NCBI GenBank assembly: GCA_017473345.1
Contig: JAFULL010000056.1
Coordinates: 1-52,683, forward strand
Length of the DNA stretch: 52,683 bases
Reading direction: 5' to 3'
DNA from: Clostridia bacterium
GTDB lineage: Bacteria; Bacillota; Clostridia; Christensenellales; Aristaeellaceae
Below the pieces are notes generated by a model. It made no database searches. It was given only the letters and a program-made list of their open reading frames with translations, and was not told the origin of the DNA. Below, in pieces: positions 41,384 through 49,312 of this stretch (positions are counted from its first letter, which is position 1; the number at the start of each line of letters is the position of its first letter). The translations under genes were made by a program, and so were the position numbers.

Positions 41384-42562
41384 TTACACCAGCTTGGCCA
41401 GCGCCTCGTCGATCAGCTTTTCAGCCTTGTCGAGGCATTCGGTGGTCAGGCGGGAGTTATGGGCGCCCTCGCTGTTTTCCACGAAGACGAAGTCCCAGTA
41501 GAACTGGCCCTTGCGGTTGAGCTGACGGATGGCGTTGAGGTCATCCTCGCTGTACTTGCCGGAGGCAACAGCGTCAGCCAGCTTGTTGGTCAGGTCTTCC
41601 AGCTTGGTGCCGATGGCGATGGTGCGCTCTTCGGCCTTGGCCTGGATGCCCTTGACGAAGCCGTCCAGATCGGGATGGCAGGCAGCGCAGCTGGCCTTGA
41701 TGCTGTCGCTGGCCAGGGGGCTTACCCAGTAGTGGCTGGTATAGGCCTCGCCCGCTTCGTTGGTCGCCTTCTCCATGTGGCAGTCAGCGCAGGAGAACTG
41801 GGCAGCGTGCACGCTGCCGGCGCCCATGTAGGTTTCGAACTCGGGGTGCTGCACCTTGATCTGCGCAACGCCGGTGCGCGGATTGGTGTAGTCGGCGAAG
41901 TTCATTTCCTCGAAGTAGGCCAGGATGGCGTCGGGATGCATGGCAGCCATGCTGTCGTAGGGCAGCGTGACGGCCTTGGTTTCCGGCGCGAAGTAGTACT
42001 CCACATGGCACTGCGCGCAGGACGCGGTCTCAGCGTTGAGGCCGGCCAGCTCGCTGCCCATGGCGTCGGCCAGGTAGGTGTGGGTCACCACCAGCTCGCC
42101 GGGAGTGTTGGCGTGGCAGTTGTAGCAGCTTACGCTCTCGTTGACCTCAGCCATCATGTCTTCAAACTTGATGGTGTAGGCGCTCACGCCCTCGTTGTTG
42201 ACCTTGGCAGTGAAGTCGGGCGTCTTGCAGGTGAAGCAGTTCGCCAGAGCATGGGGACGGCCGGTGGAGGTCACGTCCTGCACGGTGTAGTAATGACCGC
42301 GCGCGCTGCCGTAGTACTTGTTGAAGGCCATGCCTTCGTAGACGGCGGCGATCATGGGATACTCTTCCACGTGATCGATGATCGCTTCGTTTTCCGCATT
42401 CTTCATGTAGGAAGCGTACACGTCTGCGTAGGTCTCGGCCCAGTCAGCGGCCTTGACGACCGTAACGCCGGTGCCCGTCTCGGTGACGGTAGCCGCCTGG
42501 GCGATGGCGCACACAGACAGCAGCATTACGATGCACAAAGCCAGCATGAGGATCTTCTTCAT
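41384..42562 (-). CDS. nrfA: Ammonia-forming cytochrome c nitrite reductase
   Basis: The 392-residue product has a signal peptide (to about residue 23, AIAQA) and five heme-binding motifs. One is CFTCK (109-113), the Lys-ligated catalytic heme typical of NrfA. The others are CYNCH (146-150), CAQCH (182-186), CADCH (258-262) and CAACH (292-296). It reduces nitrite to ammonium with six electrons outside the membrane. The start at 42562 follows AAAGGGGA. No nrfH-type quinol-oxidising partner is adjacent, which is odd. ResB and CcsA are encoded directly downstream. The promoter region is shared with a divergent Crp/Fnr regulator gene. Confidence 0.96.
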   Translation of the reverse strand: MKKILMLALCIVMLLSVCAIAQAATVTETGTGVTVVKAADWAETYADVYASYMKNAENEAIIDHVEEYPMIAAVYEGMAFNKYYGSARGHYYTVQDVTSTGRPHALANCFTCKTPDFTAKVNNEGVSAYTIKFEDMMAEVNESVSCYNCHANTPGELVVTHTYLADAMGSELAGLNAETASCAQCHVEYYFAPETKAVTLPYDSMAAMHPDAILAYFEEMNFADYTNPRTGVAQIKVQHPEFETYMGAGSVHAAQFSCADCHMEKATNEAGEAYTSHYWVSPLASDSIKASCAACHPDLDGFVKGIQAKAEERTIAIGTKLEDLTNKLADAVASGKYSEDDLNAIRQLNRKGQFYWDFVFVENSEGAHNSRLTTECLDKAEKLIDEALAKLV

Positions 42563-42613
42563 GACAGGAATTCCCCTTTCGTTTGAACGCGGTGAAGGCC
42601 GCACCGCGCCCTA

Positions 42614-42635
42614 TGGAATATCACTTGACATTCCA
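42614..42635. promoter_or_regulatory. 22-base CRP-family inverted repeat
   Basis: TGGAATAT-n6-ACATTCCA, an almost perfect inverted repeat with the geometry of CRP/FNR-family sites. It overlaps the -35 box of the plus-strand promoter for the Crp/Fnr gene, so binding should repress that gene. Confidence 0.6.
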
Positions 42636-42653
42636 TGCATATTATAAGATAAT
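42625..42653 (+). promoter_or_regulatory. Promoter of the Crp/Fnr regulator gene
   Basis: TTGACA (42625-42630), a 17-base spacer and GATAAT (42648-42653). The predicted start is near 42660, about 42 bases before the start codon. Confidence 0.8.
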
Positions 42654-42684
42654 GCCGACAGAAAGTACGTTGTTTTTCCAACAA
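42641..42684 (-). promoter_or_regulatory. nrfA promoter with possible activator site
   Basis: On the minus strand TATAAT (42641-42646) is perfect, but no -35 box is found at 16-18 bases, which suggests an activator-dependent promoter. An inverted repeat TTGTT-n5-AACAA (42670-42684) is centred about 43 bases upstream of the predicted nrfA start (42634), near the -41.5 position used by class II CRP/FNR activators. Confidence 0.55.
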
Positions 42685-42701
42685 AAAGAGGCGCTGATCG
42701 A

Positions 42702-43364
42702 ATGAAAGAACATTTATCCCAGCTTCGTTTATGCTCCCTGTTTGACCCCATCACGGACGATGAGCTTTTAGCCATGCTCGCCTGCCTGAAGCCCCAGCTT
42801 GTCCATATCCAAAAAGGCGGCAGCATTCTGCGTCAGGGCGATGCAGCACGCTTTTTCGGCGTACTGCTCAGCGGTCGGGCGCATATCATCCGCAGCGACA
42901 GCCATGGAGCGCACAATGTGATCAACGTCATCGAACCCGGGGCGCTGTTTGCCGAGGCTTTTGCCTGTGCTTCAGCCGAAACGATTCCGGCGGGCGTGTA
43001 TGCAGTGGAGCCTTCCTGCGCGCTGCTGTTTGACCACAAACGCGTGATGACCGGCTGCAGCAGCGGCTGCATGGCGCATTCCATGCTTGTATCGGGGCTT
43101 TTGCGCTCGATCGCCGACAAAAACCTGCAGCTGACCAAAAAGCTGGAGATCGTCACCCAGCGCACCACCCGCGAAAAGGTGCTGGCGTATCTGAACAGCC
43201 AGCAGCAATCAGAAGAAGCCGGGCCTTTCCACATCCCATTTGACCGGCAGGGACTGGCTGATTATCTGGGCGTGGAACGCACAGCGCTTTCTGCCGAACT
43301 AAGCCGCCTGCAGAAGGACGGCCTGATCCGCTATCACAAAAACGAATTTGAAATGCTTAAGTAA
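42702..43364 (+). CDS. Crp/Fnr family transcriptional regulator
   Basis: The 220-residue product has a cyclic-nucleotide-binding-like beta-barrel (about 15-115: GGSILRQGDAARFFGVLLSG, GALFAEAFA) and a C-terminal winged helix with recognition helix DRQGLADYLGVERTALSAEL. It lacks the N-terminal Cys cluster of FNR. Five cysteines occur further along (A-C-A, S-C-A, G-C-S-S-G-C), some in the linker region. It is transcribed divergently from nrfA and most likely controls it. The ligand or signal (nitrite, NO or redox) cannot be read from sequence. GAGG lies upstream of the ATG. Confidence 0.93.
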   Translation: MKEHLSQLRLCSLFDPITDDELLAMLACLKPQLVHIQKGGSILRQGDAARFFGVLLSGRAHIIRSDSHGAHNVINVIEPGALFAEAFACASAETIPAGVYAVEPSCALLFDHKRVMTGCSSGCMAHSMLVSGLLRSIADKNLQLTKKLEIVTQRTTREKVLAYLNSQQQSEEAGPFHIPFDRQGLADYLGVERTALSAELSRLQKDGLIRYHKNEFEMLK

Positions 43365-43368
43365 AACA

Positions 43369-43405
43369 GTCCGCCTCTGCCAAACAACGCAGAGGCGGAC
43401 CTTTT
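43369..43405. terminator. Bidirectional terminator
   Basis: A 12-base stem GTCCGCCTCTGC/GCAGAGGCGGAC with an 8-base loop, between the convergent regulator and GH42-like genes, followed by CTTTTGGTTTT. Confidence 0.88.
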
Positions 43406-43409
43406 GGTT

Positions 43410-45377
43410 TTATTCTTCGATCAGGATGAAGCCGCCCAGTTTGATCTCGGGCAGCGTGATGCACAGTTGGCCTTCCTTGACTTCAAAGGCAAGAGACAGT
43501 TCCTCGTCCGGCGTATAGAAGGTGACCTTCTTTGCGCCCTGTGCGCCGCAGCGCAGCACAAGGGTCTTACCGGCTTCAATGCTGCGTTCCTGCGTATCGA
43601 TATTGGCCAGGCAGGCCATGTGATACCCATTGCCCTCCAGCACGCGCACGTCCAGACGGGGCGCGCCGTCCACCGTAAACACGGGCGCAATGCCGGCACG
43701 TTCCAGTACCTCGGCTGCGCTGTTGCGCTCCTGCAGGTAGCCATGCAGTCCGCGCGACTTGACCGGGGACAGGCCGTAGTGATAGCCGCCGTTTCCATCC
43801 GGCAGTTCCATCAGGCGCAGGTGTACGCCGTCCAGATCCACAGGCGCAAAGCCGCCGGTTTCCATGCGTTCCACGATCATGCCGCCCTGCTTCACAAAGG
43901 CCTTGACCGCGTCAAGCTCTTCGGCAGGATAATACTTTTCGCCCGCAGGCAGAATGAGCAGCTTCACGCCCAGCGGATTGGCCTCAAGGTCGCACGCGCG
44001 CACGAAATCGACCGGCACGCCCGCCTTGCGGAACTCGGTGTATGCCACCTGCATTCCGTTGGAAATATGCCTGTTGCTGCCTTCCAGCGCGTCGCACAGC
44101 GCATTCGCCTGCTCAGAGTACAGCACGGCCACGCCCGCGCGGTATTTTTCCGACAGTGCGATGGGTTCGCTGAGCTTTTCGTTGATGAGCTTATTCATCT
44201 TCACCGCATGGTGATAGGCCGCCGTCTTGCTGCGGTCGTTGAACAGAATGCCGAATTCATCCGGTTCGGGGCCATCGGGGAAGGGATAGTCCGCACGCCA
44301 CTGATAGTACATGATGCCCTTGTAGCCTGCGCCGATGGCGGCGTAGGTTTCCAGATCCCACTGGTTGGCAGGCATATTGGTGCGGGCGTTGTACTCCACC
44401 AGCCACGCATGCTTGCCGTAGACCGCCGCAGCGCTCTCCGCCGCGTCCAGAATCTTGGTAGCTTCATAGTTCTGCTCGCCAAATACCGGAATGTAATGCG
44501 TGATAGCCAGCACTTCCATGCCCTCGGCGGTGCGGTAATAGTCCTCGCCCAGCATCATGGTATCGGCGGTCATGGGGCAGTTCATCAGGCAGGTCATGTT
44601 TTCCGCTTTGGGATTGGCCTTGCGTGCCACCTGGCTCATCTCGCACAGATAGGCGTTCAGGCGCTCGTAGTGGAACAGACGCCAGTTCATCCACTCGGTA
44701 TGGTCGTCGCTCACGCCGCCTTTGGGATCCATCGTCTGCTGCGGGCGACGGCGCGGGGGCTCCAGCTCGCGGGCCTCCTCTTCCGTCTTGATGCCCTTTG
44801 CCACCAGCCACTTGCGGTAGGCGGCGATGGAATGCGGATTATAGTCCACCCCGTAATGATAGGCAGGCTCGTTGAAGATCTGATAGCTTACCAGCGTAGG
44901 ATCGTCCATGAAATGACGGGCAGAGGCGTCGGTGCAGTCCGCCGTGTCCTCCACGATGCCCTCATGGTTGAGCGAAGCGCGCAGGAAGCATTCGTACATG
45001 CCTAGTTCGCGGCCTTCGGAGGTGATCATGCCCTCGCCCTCATGGCCGGACACATTGAGCGTATAACCCTGCAGGCGCACCTGTGCAGCAATGTCGGCCT
45101 CCTCAGTGGCCTTCATGCACTCGTCGATCAGCGGGAAGCTGACCTCAATGCCTTCCGCGCCGGGGCCGTTGCGCTTCAGATCACCCAGTGCGGCAAAGCG
45201 CACCAGATTGAAGCCTGCCTCCGCCATATCGTGAATGTCCTGCTTCAAGCCGCCAATGCGGTCGTCCTCCGGACGGACGGGGAATTTCTTGGGATGATAG
45301 GAAGGGTAATAGGACAGACCCAGACACATCTGTGCCTTTCCATCCTTGTACAGCACGCCGTTTTTCAGTTCGTACAC
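43410..45377 (-). CDS. GH42-like beta-galactosidase family enzyme
   Basis: The 655-residue protein has a TIM-barrel catalytic domain with an acid/base candidate in SYQIFNEP (N169-E170) and a nucleophile candidate E328 in AWLVEYN. A middle domain with LLILPAGEKYYPAEELDAVKAF resembles the GH42 trimerisation domain. The C-terminal beta domain ends with LPEIKLGGFILIEE. No signal peptide, so intracellular. The start is GTG at 45377, because AAAGGAG lies before it; the longer ATG frame would place that site inside the gene. Substrate specificity is uncertain: GH42 enzymes act on beta-galactosides, but related families differ. Confidence 0.82.
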   Translation of the reverse strand: MYELKNGVLYKDGKAQMCLGLSYYPSYHPKKFPVRPEDDRIGGLKQDIHDMAEAGFNLVRFAALGDLKRNGPGAEGIEVSFPLIDECMKATEEADIAAQVRLQGYTLNVSGHEGEGMITSEGRELGMYECFLRASLNHEGIVEDTADCTDASARHFMDDPTLVSYQIFNEPAYHYGVDYNPHSIAAYRKWLVAKGIKTEEEARELEPPRRRPQQTMDPKGGVSDDHTEWMNWRLFHYERLNAYLCEMSQVARKANPKAENMTCLMNCPMTADTMMLGEDYYRTAEGMEVLAITHYIPVFGEQNYEATKILDAAESAAAVYGKHAWLVEYNARTNMPANQWDLETYAAIGAGYKGIMYYQWRADYPFPDGPEPDEFGILFNDRSKTAAYHHAVKMNKLINEKLSEPIALSEKYRAGVAVLYSEQANALCDALEGSNRHISNGMQVAYTEFRKAGVPVDFVRACDLEANPLGVKLLILPAGEKYYPAEELDAVKAFVKQGGMIVERMETGGFAPVDLDGVHLRLMELPDGNGGYHYGLSPVKSRGLHGYLQERNSAAEVLERAGIAPVFTVDGAPRLDVRVLEGNGYHMACLANIDTQERSIEAGKTLVLRCGAQGAKKVTFYTPDEELSLAFEVKEGQLCITLPEIKLGGFILIEE

Positions 45378-45453
45378 GGTTCGACACTCCTTTTGCATAG
45401 GCTGGATAAATGGTTATGTTACCGTTTGGAATTGTGAATCAATACTATGGTGT

Positions 45454-45482
45454 ATTATATCTTTTCTCAAAAACGCTGTCAA
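45454..45482 (-). promoter_or_regulatory. Promoter of the GH42-like gene
   Basis: On the minus strand a perfect TTGACA (45477-45482), a 17-base spacer and a perfect TATAAT (45454-45459). A consensus promoter of this strength usually needs a repressor. ATTGTGAATCAAT downstream of it (near 45431-45443) has complementary ends. Confidence 0.88.
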
Positions 45483-45495
45483 TCCGTTCGCGGGC

Positions 45496-45524
45496 TTGAA
45501 AGATGGCTCTGCAGCCGCTATACT
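45496..45524 (+). promoter_or_regulatory. Promoter of the GH29 gene
   Basis: TTGAAA (45496-45501), a 17-base spacer and TATACT (45519-45524). It is back to back with the GH42 promoter, with only 13 bases between the two -35 boxes. Confidence 0.82.
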
Positions 45525-45550
45525 GATTGTAAATCAAGGGAGGCAACAAC

Positions 45551-46966
45551 ATGAACGATCTGGACAGACGGCTTATACAGGTGGTTCCCTCACCGCGTCA
45601 GCTGGCGCTGCAGCAGCTGGAGTTTTATGCTTTTATCCACTTTGGCATGAACACCTTTACCGACCGCGAATGGGGCGATGGCACAGAAAACCCGTCCATC
45701 TTCAACCCGGCAAAGCTGGACGCCCGCCAGTGGGTCGATGCGATCCGTCAGGCAGGCATGAAAGGGCTGATCCTGACGTGCAAGCACCACGACGGCTTCT
45801 GCCTGTGGCCCAGCCAGCATACCCGCCACAGTATAGCATCCAGCCCATATCGGGACGGTCAGGGCGATATCGTTGCCGAAGTGGCCCAGGCCTGCCGTGA
45901 GGGCGGCATCCGCTTTGGCATTTATCTGTCGCCCTGGGACCGCAATCAGCCGCTTTACGGCACAGGCAAGCCCTATGACGATTACTTTATCGCCCAGCTG
46001 ACGGAACTGCTGACCGGCTATGGCAATATCTTTTCCGTGTGGTTTGACGGAGCCTGCGGCGAAGGACCCAACGGCAAAAAACAGTGTTATGACTGGGAAC
46101 GCTATTACCACACCATCCGTACGCTGCAGCCGGAAGCGTGCATTCACGTATGCGGCCCGGACGTGCGCTGGTGCGGCAACGAAGCCGGTGAAACGCGCGA
46201 AAGCGAGTGGAGCGTGGTGCCCCGCCGCACAGCCGATACCGAGAAGATCGCCTCTCTCAGCCAGCAGGCCGATGACGCCAGCTTCCGTCAGCGTGCCATC
46301 AGCGCACAGGACCGCGATCTGGGCAGCCGTCGTCTTCTTGCCAACGAACCGGACCTCATCTGGTATCCAGCAGAGGTAAATACCTCTATCCGCCCCGGCT
46401 GGTTCTGGCACAGCAGCGAAAACGATCAGGTGAAGCCGCTGGAAAAGCTGATCGATATTTATGAAAAATCCGTCGGCGGAAACGCCACCTTCTTGCTCAA
46501 CCTGCCGCCGGCGACCGACGGATTGCTGCACACAAACGATGTAAAGCGACTGAAGGAGTTTGGCGAATATCTGGAAAGCAGCTACGGCTGCAACCTTATT
46601 GACTGCGCCTCATTGCAGGCTTCTGCTGCCATCGAAGGCCATGATATTGAAGCTGTGCGTACGGACGATGAAAGCTGCTATATCCCCCTTGTCCAAAACG
46701 CGCAGATCACCCTGACATGGAACCAGCCGCAGACCATCCGCCGGCTGGTGCTTAAGGAGCAGCTCCGTTTCAGTCAGCGCGTGGAGCGCTTTGCCGTGGA
46801 TGCATGGCAAAACGGTCAGTGGCAGCAGGTGTACGAAAACACCGTCATCGGACACAAACGCATCGCAGTGCTGCCACGCCTGACCACAACTGCCCTGCGC
46901 ATCCGCATCACCGATTCGCGATGCGCGCCTGCCATCCGGTTTATTGGTGTGTATGCTGACAAATGA
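45551..46966 (+). CDS. Alpha-L-fucosidase (GH29)
   Basis: The 471-residue protein has GH29 landmarks: FYAFIHFGMNTFTDREWG, LTCKHHDGFCLWPS (76-88), FGIYLSPWDRN and VWFDGACG, where D166 should be the catalytic nucleophile. The last 120 residues form a beta-sandwich resembling a carbohydrate-binding (F5/8-type) module (TIRRLVLKEQLRFSQRVERF). No signal peptide, so it acts on imported fucosylated oligosaccharides in the cytoplasm. AAGGGAGG precedes the ATG. It is divergent from the GH42-like gene, which would process galactosides from the same glycans. Confidence 0.93.
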   Translation: MNDLDRRLIQVVPSPRQLALQQLEFYAFIHFGMNTFTDREWGDGTENPSIFNPAKLDARQWVDAIRQAGMKGLILTCKHHDGFCLWPSQHTRHSIASSPYRDGQGDIVAEVAQACREGGIRFGIYLSPWDRNQPLYGTGKPYDDYFIAQLTELLTGYGNIFSVWFDGACGEGPNGKKQCYDWERYYHTIRTLQPEACIHVCGPDVRWCGNEAGETRESEWSVVPRRTADTEKIASLSQQADDASFRQRAISAQDRDLGSRRLLANEPDLIWYPAEVNTSIRPGWFWHSSENDQVKPLEKLIDIYEKSVGGNATFLLNLPPATDGLLHTNDVKRLKEFGEYLESSYGCNLIDCASLQASAAIEGHDIEAVRTDDESCYIPLVQNAQITLTWNQPQTIRRLVLKEQLRFSQRVERFAVDAWQNGQWQQVYENTVIGHKRIAVLPRLTTTALRIRITDSRCAPAIRFIGVYADK

Positions 46967-47006
46967 AAAACATCCGCATGACTTTTACGGTCATGCGGAT
47001 GTTTTT
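46966..47006. terminator. Bidirectional terminator
   Basis: A 17-base stem AAAAACATCCGCATGAC/GTCATGCGGATGTTTTT with a 7-base loop, between the convergent GH29 and GH92 genes. Confidence 0.9.
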
Positions 47007-47017
47007 TGTTTCTGCCG

Positions 47018-49096
47018 TTACAGGCTGGCCCATTCCTTATTGGGCCGTTCACCCATTCTGAGGGTCAGTTCGCCGCCCGCGAGAATATCGCTGTGCTGCA
47101 GCTGAGACTTGTTATATCCTTCGCCGTTGAGCGCAGCAGACTGAATGTACTTGGTCTTTTCAGTGTTGCCTTCTGCGCGGATGGTAAAGGTTTTGCCGTT
47201 GCTCAGATGGATGCTGATCTTTTCAAACACCGGGCTTCCGATATCATATTCCGGCTTGCCGGGACAGACCGGATAGAAGCCCATGGCTGAAAACACATAC
47301 CATGCGCACATCGCACCGCCGTCCTCATCGCCGCAAATGCCCATGGGCGTGTCGTTATACCACAGGCGCATGATCTCGCGCAGCTTGCGCTGGGCCTTCC
47401 ACGGCTGGCCGGTACGGTTGTACAGATACGGAATGTGGAAGGAAGGCTCGTTGCCCATGCAGAACTGACCGATCAGGCCGGTTTCATCGGGGAACTGCGC
47501 CAGGAAGTTAAACTTGTGCGTACCGAAAGGCTCCACAAACATCCGGTCCAGATACTGTTCCAGGCCCTTTTTGCCGCCCATCAGCTGCGCAAGGCCGTCC
47601 ACGTCGTGCTGCACGTGCAGCGTATAGGTCCAGCTGTTGCACTCGGCAAAATAGGCGCGTCCGCCCTGTCCGCCGGACAGTCTGGGGTCAAAATCCGGCA
47701 CCCAGCTGCCATCAGCCAGGCGCGGGGCCATGAAGCCGATTTCAGGGTTAAAAACATTGCGGTAGTTTAGGGCGCGCTGCGCGTAGAGCTTTGCCTGCGG
47801 CTTGCCAAGCGCCTCGCCCATGCGGGACAGACACCATTCATCGTAGCTGGTTTCCAGCGTGACAGACACGCACTGGCGGCTTTCAAACGAATGCGCCGCA
47901 GGGATCCATTCTTTTTCGCCTGCAGGCAGCGCCGGGAAAAAGCCCTTTTCAAAATAGCACTGGTCAAATTCGTTGATCGGTGCAAACGACCACGGCAGTT
48001 TGGTGGCCTCTTCTTCGTTTTTGACCATGGCCTCCCAGGCCAGCTCGGCGTCAAAATCGCGCAGGCCCTTCATGTATGCGTCGGTGATCATGGCGGTGGA
48101 ATGCTTGCCGATCATCACGGCATGATCGCCCACAATGGACGGGAAGCAGGGCATCCAGCCGCTCTGGCTGTACATGCGCAGATAGGAGCGGATCATATCC
48201 GTCTGGCGTTCAGGCTCCAGCAGCAGCTGCAGCGGATGCGCGTCGCGGTAGGTGTCCCACAGGCCGTCGCCCACATAGAAGTCGACCTCGTCCTCATGCA
48301 CCTGATGATCGTACGCACTGTAATACCGGCCGTATTCCGAAATGTTGATCATGCGCTGATGCACGCGGTACAGCGAGGTGTAAAACACCCTCTTCTGCTG
48401 TTCGGTTCCGCCTTCCACCTCAATGCGGCCAAGCGTTTCATCCCAGACGGACTGCGCTTTGGCAGCGACAGCATCAAAGTCAAGAGCATCCGTTTCCTTG
48501 TGAAGGTTGAAGGCAGCCTGCTGCCCGTCAATGTAGGAAAGGCCCACTTTGACCTGCAGGGTGATACCGGGTTCAAAGTTCATCAGCAGCGCATTGCCCT
48601 GCTTTTCGCAGCTTTGGGGCTGATGGGAAAGCGCAGCAGCAAAGCAGTGCGGCACGCCTTCCCAGGTTTCTTCGCCGATGATCAGGCCATCCCTTTCCTC
48701 CAGCCTGCCATCCTGCGAAAGAGCGATGCGCAGATGTGCCTTCTGACCGGCCGGATAGGCAAACCGGTACACGGCGCAGTGCTCTGTAACCGTATACTCT
48801 GCCGTAATGCCGCTGTCCTCCAGCAGCACGCTGCCCCGGTAGCAGCGCACGCATTCAAAATCGTGATCAAACATGGACTGGAACACAGGCGCATTCCCGA
48901 TATCGGGCATGATGGTACCCCGGCTGGCCGGGAAGCCGAAGATGACGGGCGCCAGATACTTGTCGTTGATGCGTTCATCCAGCACGGGGCGGATCTGCGC
49001 CATGCAGTGCGGCAGATGCACCAGCGGCTGGGTCGAGGTGAGCATATAGCTGACCGAACCGATATAGGGATCCACATAATCTGAATAGTGCTTCAT
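47018..49096 (-). CDS. Alpha-mannosidase (GH92)
   Basis: The 692-residue protein has GH92 landmarks: DYVDPYIGS at the N-terminus, HLPHCMAQIRP, GDGLWDTYRDAHPLQLLL, KEWIPAAHSFESRQCVSVTLE region markers, and near the end the characteristic GICGDEDGGAMCAWYVFSAM followed by GFYPVCPG. GH92 enzymes are calcium-dependent exo-acting alpha-mannosidases that trim N-glycans or yeast mannans. It lacks a signal peptide, unlike many Bacteroides members, so it probably acts on imported mannosides. AAAGGAGC precedes the ATG. It is divergent from the LacI-family gene. Confidence 0.95.
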   Translation of the reverse strand: MKHYSDYVDPYIGSVSYMLTSTQPLVHLPHCMAQIRPVLDERINDKYLAPVIFGFPASRGTIMPDIGNAPVFQSMFDHDFECVRCYRGSVLLEDSGITAEYTVTEHCAVYRFAYPAGQKAHLRIALSQDGRLEERDGLIIGEETWEGVPHCFAAALSHQPQSCEKQGNALLMNFEPGITLQVKVGLSYIDGQQAAFNLHKETDALDFDAVAAKAQSVWDETLGRIEVEGGTEQQKRVFYTSLYRVHQRMINISEYGRYYSAYDHQVHEDEVDFYVGDGLWDTYRDAHPLQLLLEPERQTDMIRSYLRMYSQSGWMPCFPSIVGDHAVMIGKHSTAMITDAYMKGLRDFDAELAWEAMVKNEEEATKLPWSFAPINEFDQCYFEKGFFPALPAGEKEWIPAAHSFESRQCVSVTLETSYDEWCLSRMGEALGKPQAKLYAQRALNYRNVFNPEIGFMAPRLADGSWVPDFDPRLSGGQGGRAYFAECNSWTYTLHVQHDVDGLAQLMGGKKGLEQYLDRMFVEPFGTHKFNFLAQFPDETGLIGQFCMGNEPSFHIPYLYNRTGQPWKAQRKLREIMRLWYNDTPMGICGDEDGGAMCAWYVFSAMGFYPVCPGKPEYDIGSPVFEKISIHLSNGKTFTIRAEGNTEKTKYIQSAALNGEGYNKSQLQHSDILAGGELTLRMGERPNKEWASL

Positions 49097-49153
49097 TGAA
49101 ACGGCTCCTTTGTAAGAATTGATATATGTTTTTCAGAGTCATGCGATGCAAAC

Positions 49154-49182
49154 ATTATACTCTTCTTTTCGGCATCTGTCTG
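49154..49182 (-). promoter_or_regulatory. Promoter of the GH92 gene
   Basis: On the minus strand CAGACA (49177-49182), a 17-base spacer and TATAAT (49154-49159). The leader is about 50 bases. Confidence 0.65.
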
Positions 49183-49231
49183 CTGTGCGCACAAAAAAAC
49201 ACGCAGGGACCGCTGCGGATTGCGAATCATC

Positions 49232-49260
49232 TTGACAGAAAAAACAGAACGCCATATACT
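49232..49260 (+). promoter_or_regulatory. Promoter of the LacI-family operon
   Basis: TTGACA (49232-49237), a 17-base spacer and TATACT (49255-49260). The predicted start is near 49267, five bases before a perfect 20-base operator palindrome. Confidence 0.88.
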
Positions 49261-49271
49261 TTATCCGTCCG

Positions 49272-49291
49272 TTTTTGGAGCGCTCCAAAAA
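49272..49291. promoter_or_regulatory. LacI-family operator palindrome
   Basis: TTTTTGGAGCGCTCCAAAAA is a perfect 20-base palindrome with the central CG dyad typical of LacI/GalR operators. It lies just after the predicted transcription start, so binding would block the regulator's own operon. Confidence 0.8.
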
Positions 49292-49312
49292 ATCAGAAAA
49301 GTACTTGTATCG

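Noticed and set aside
43404..45005. A 533-codon plus-strand open frame
   Set aside because: It is antisense to the GH42-like gene, has no ribosome binding site or recognisable motif, and begins inside a terminator.
49220..49312. Longer N-terminus for the LacI-family regulator
   Set aside because: It would overlap the consensus promoter and the operator palindrome, and would add residues before the helix-turn-helix that the family does not have.
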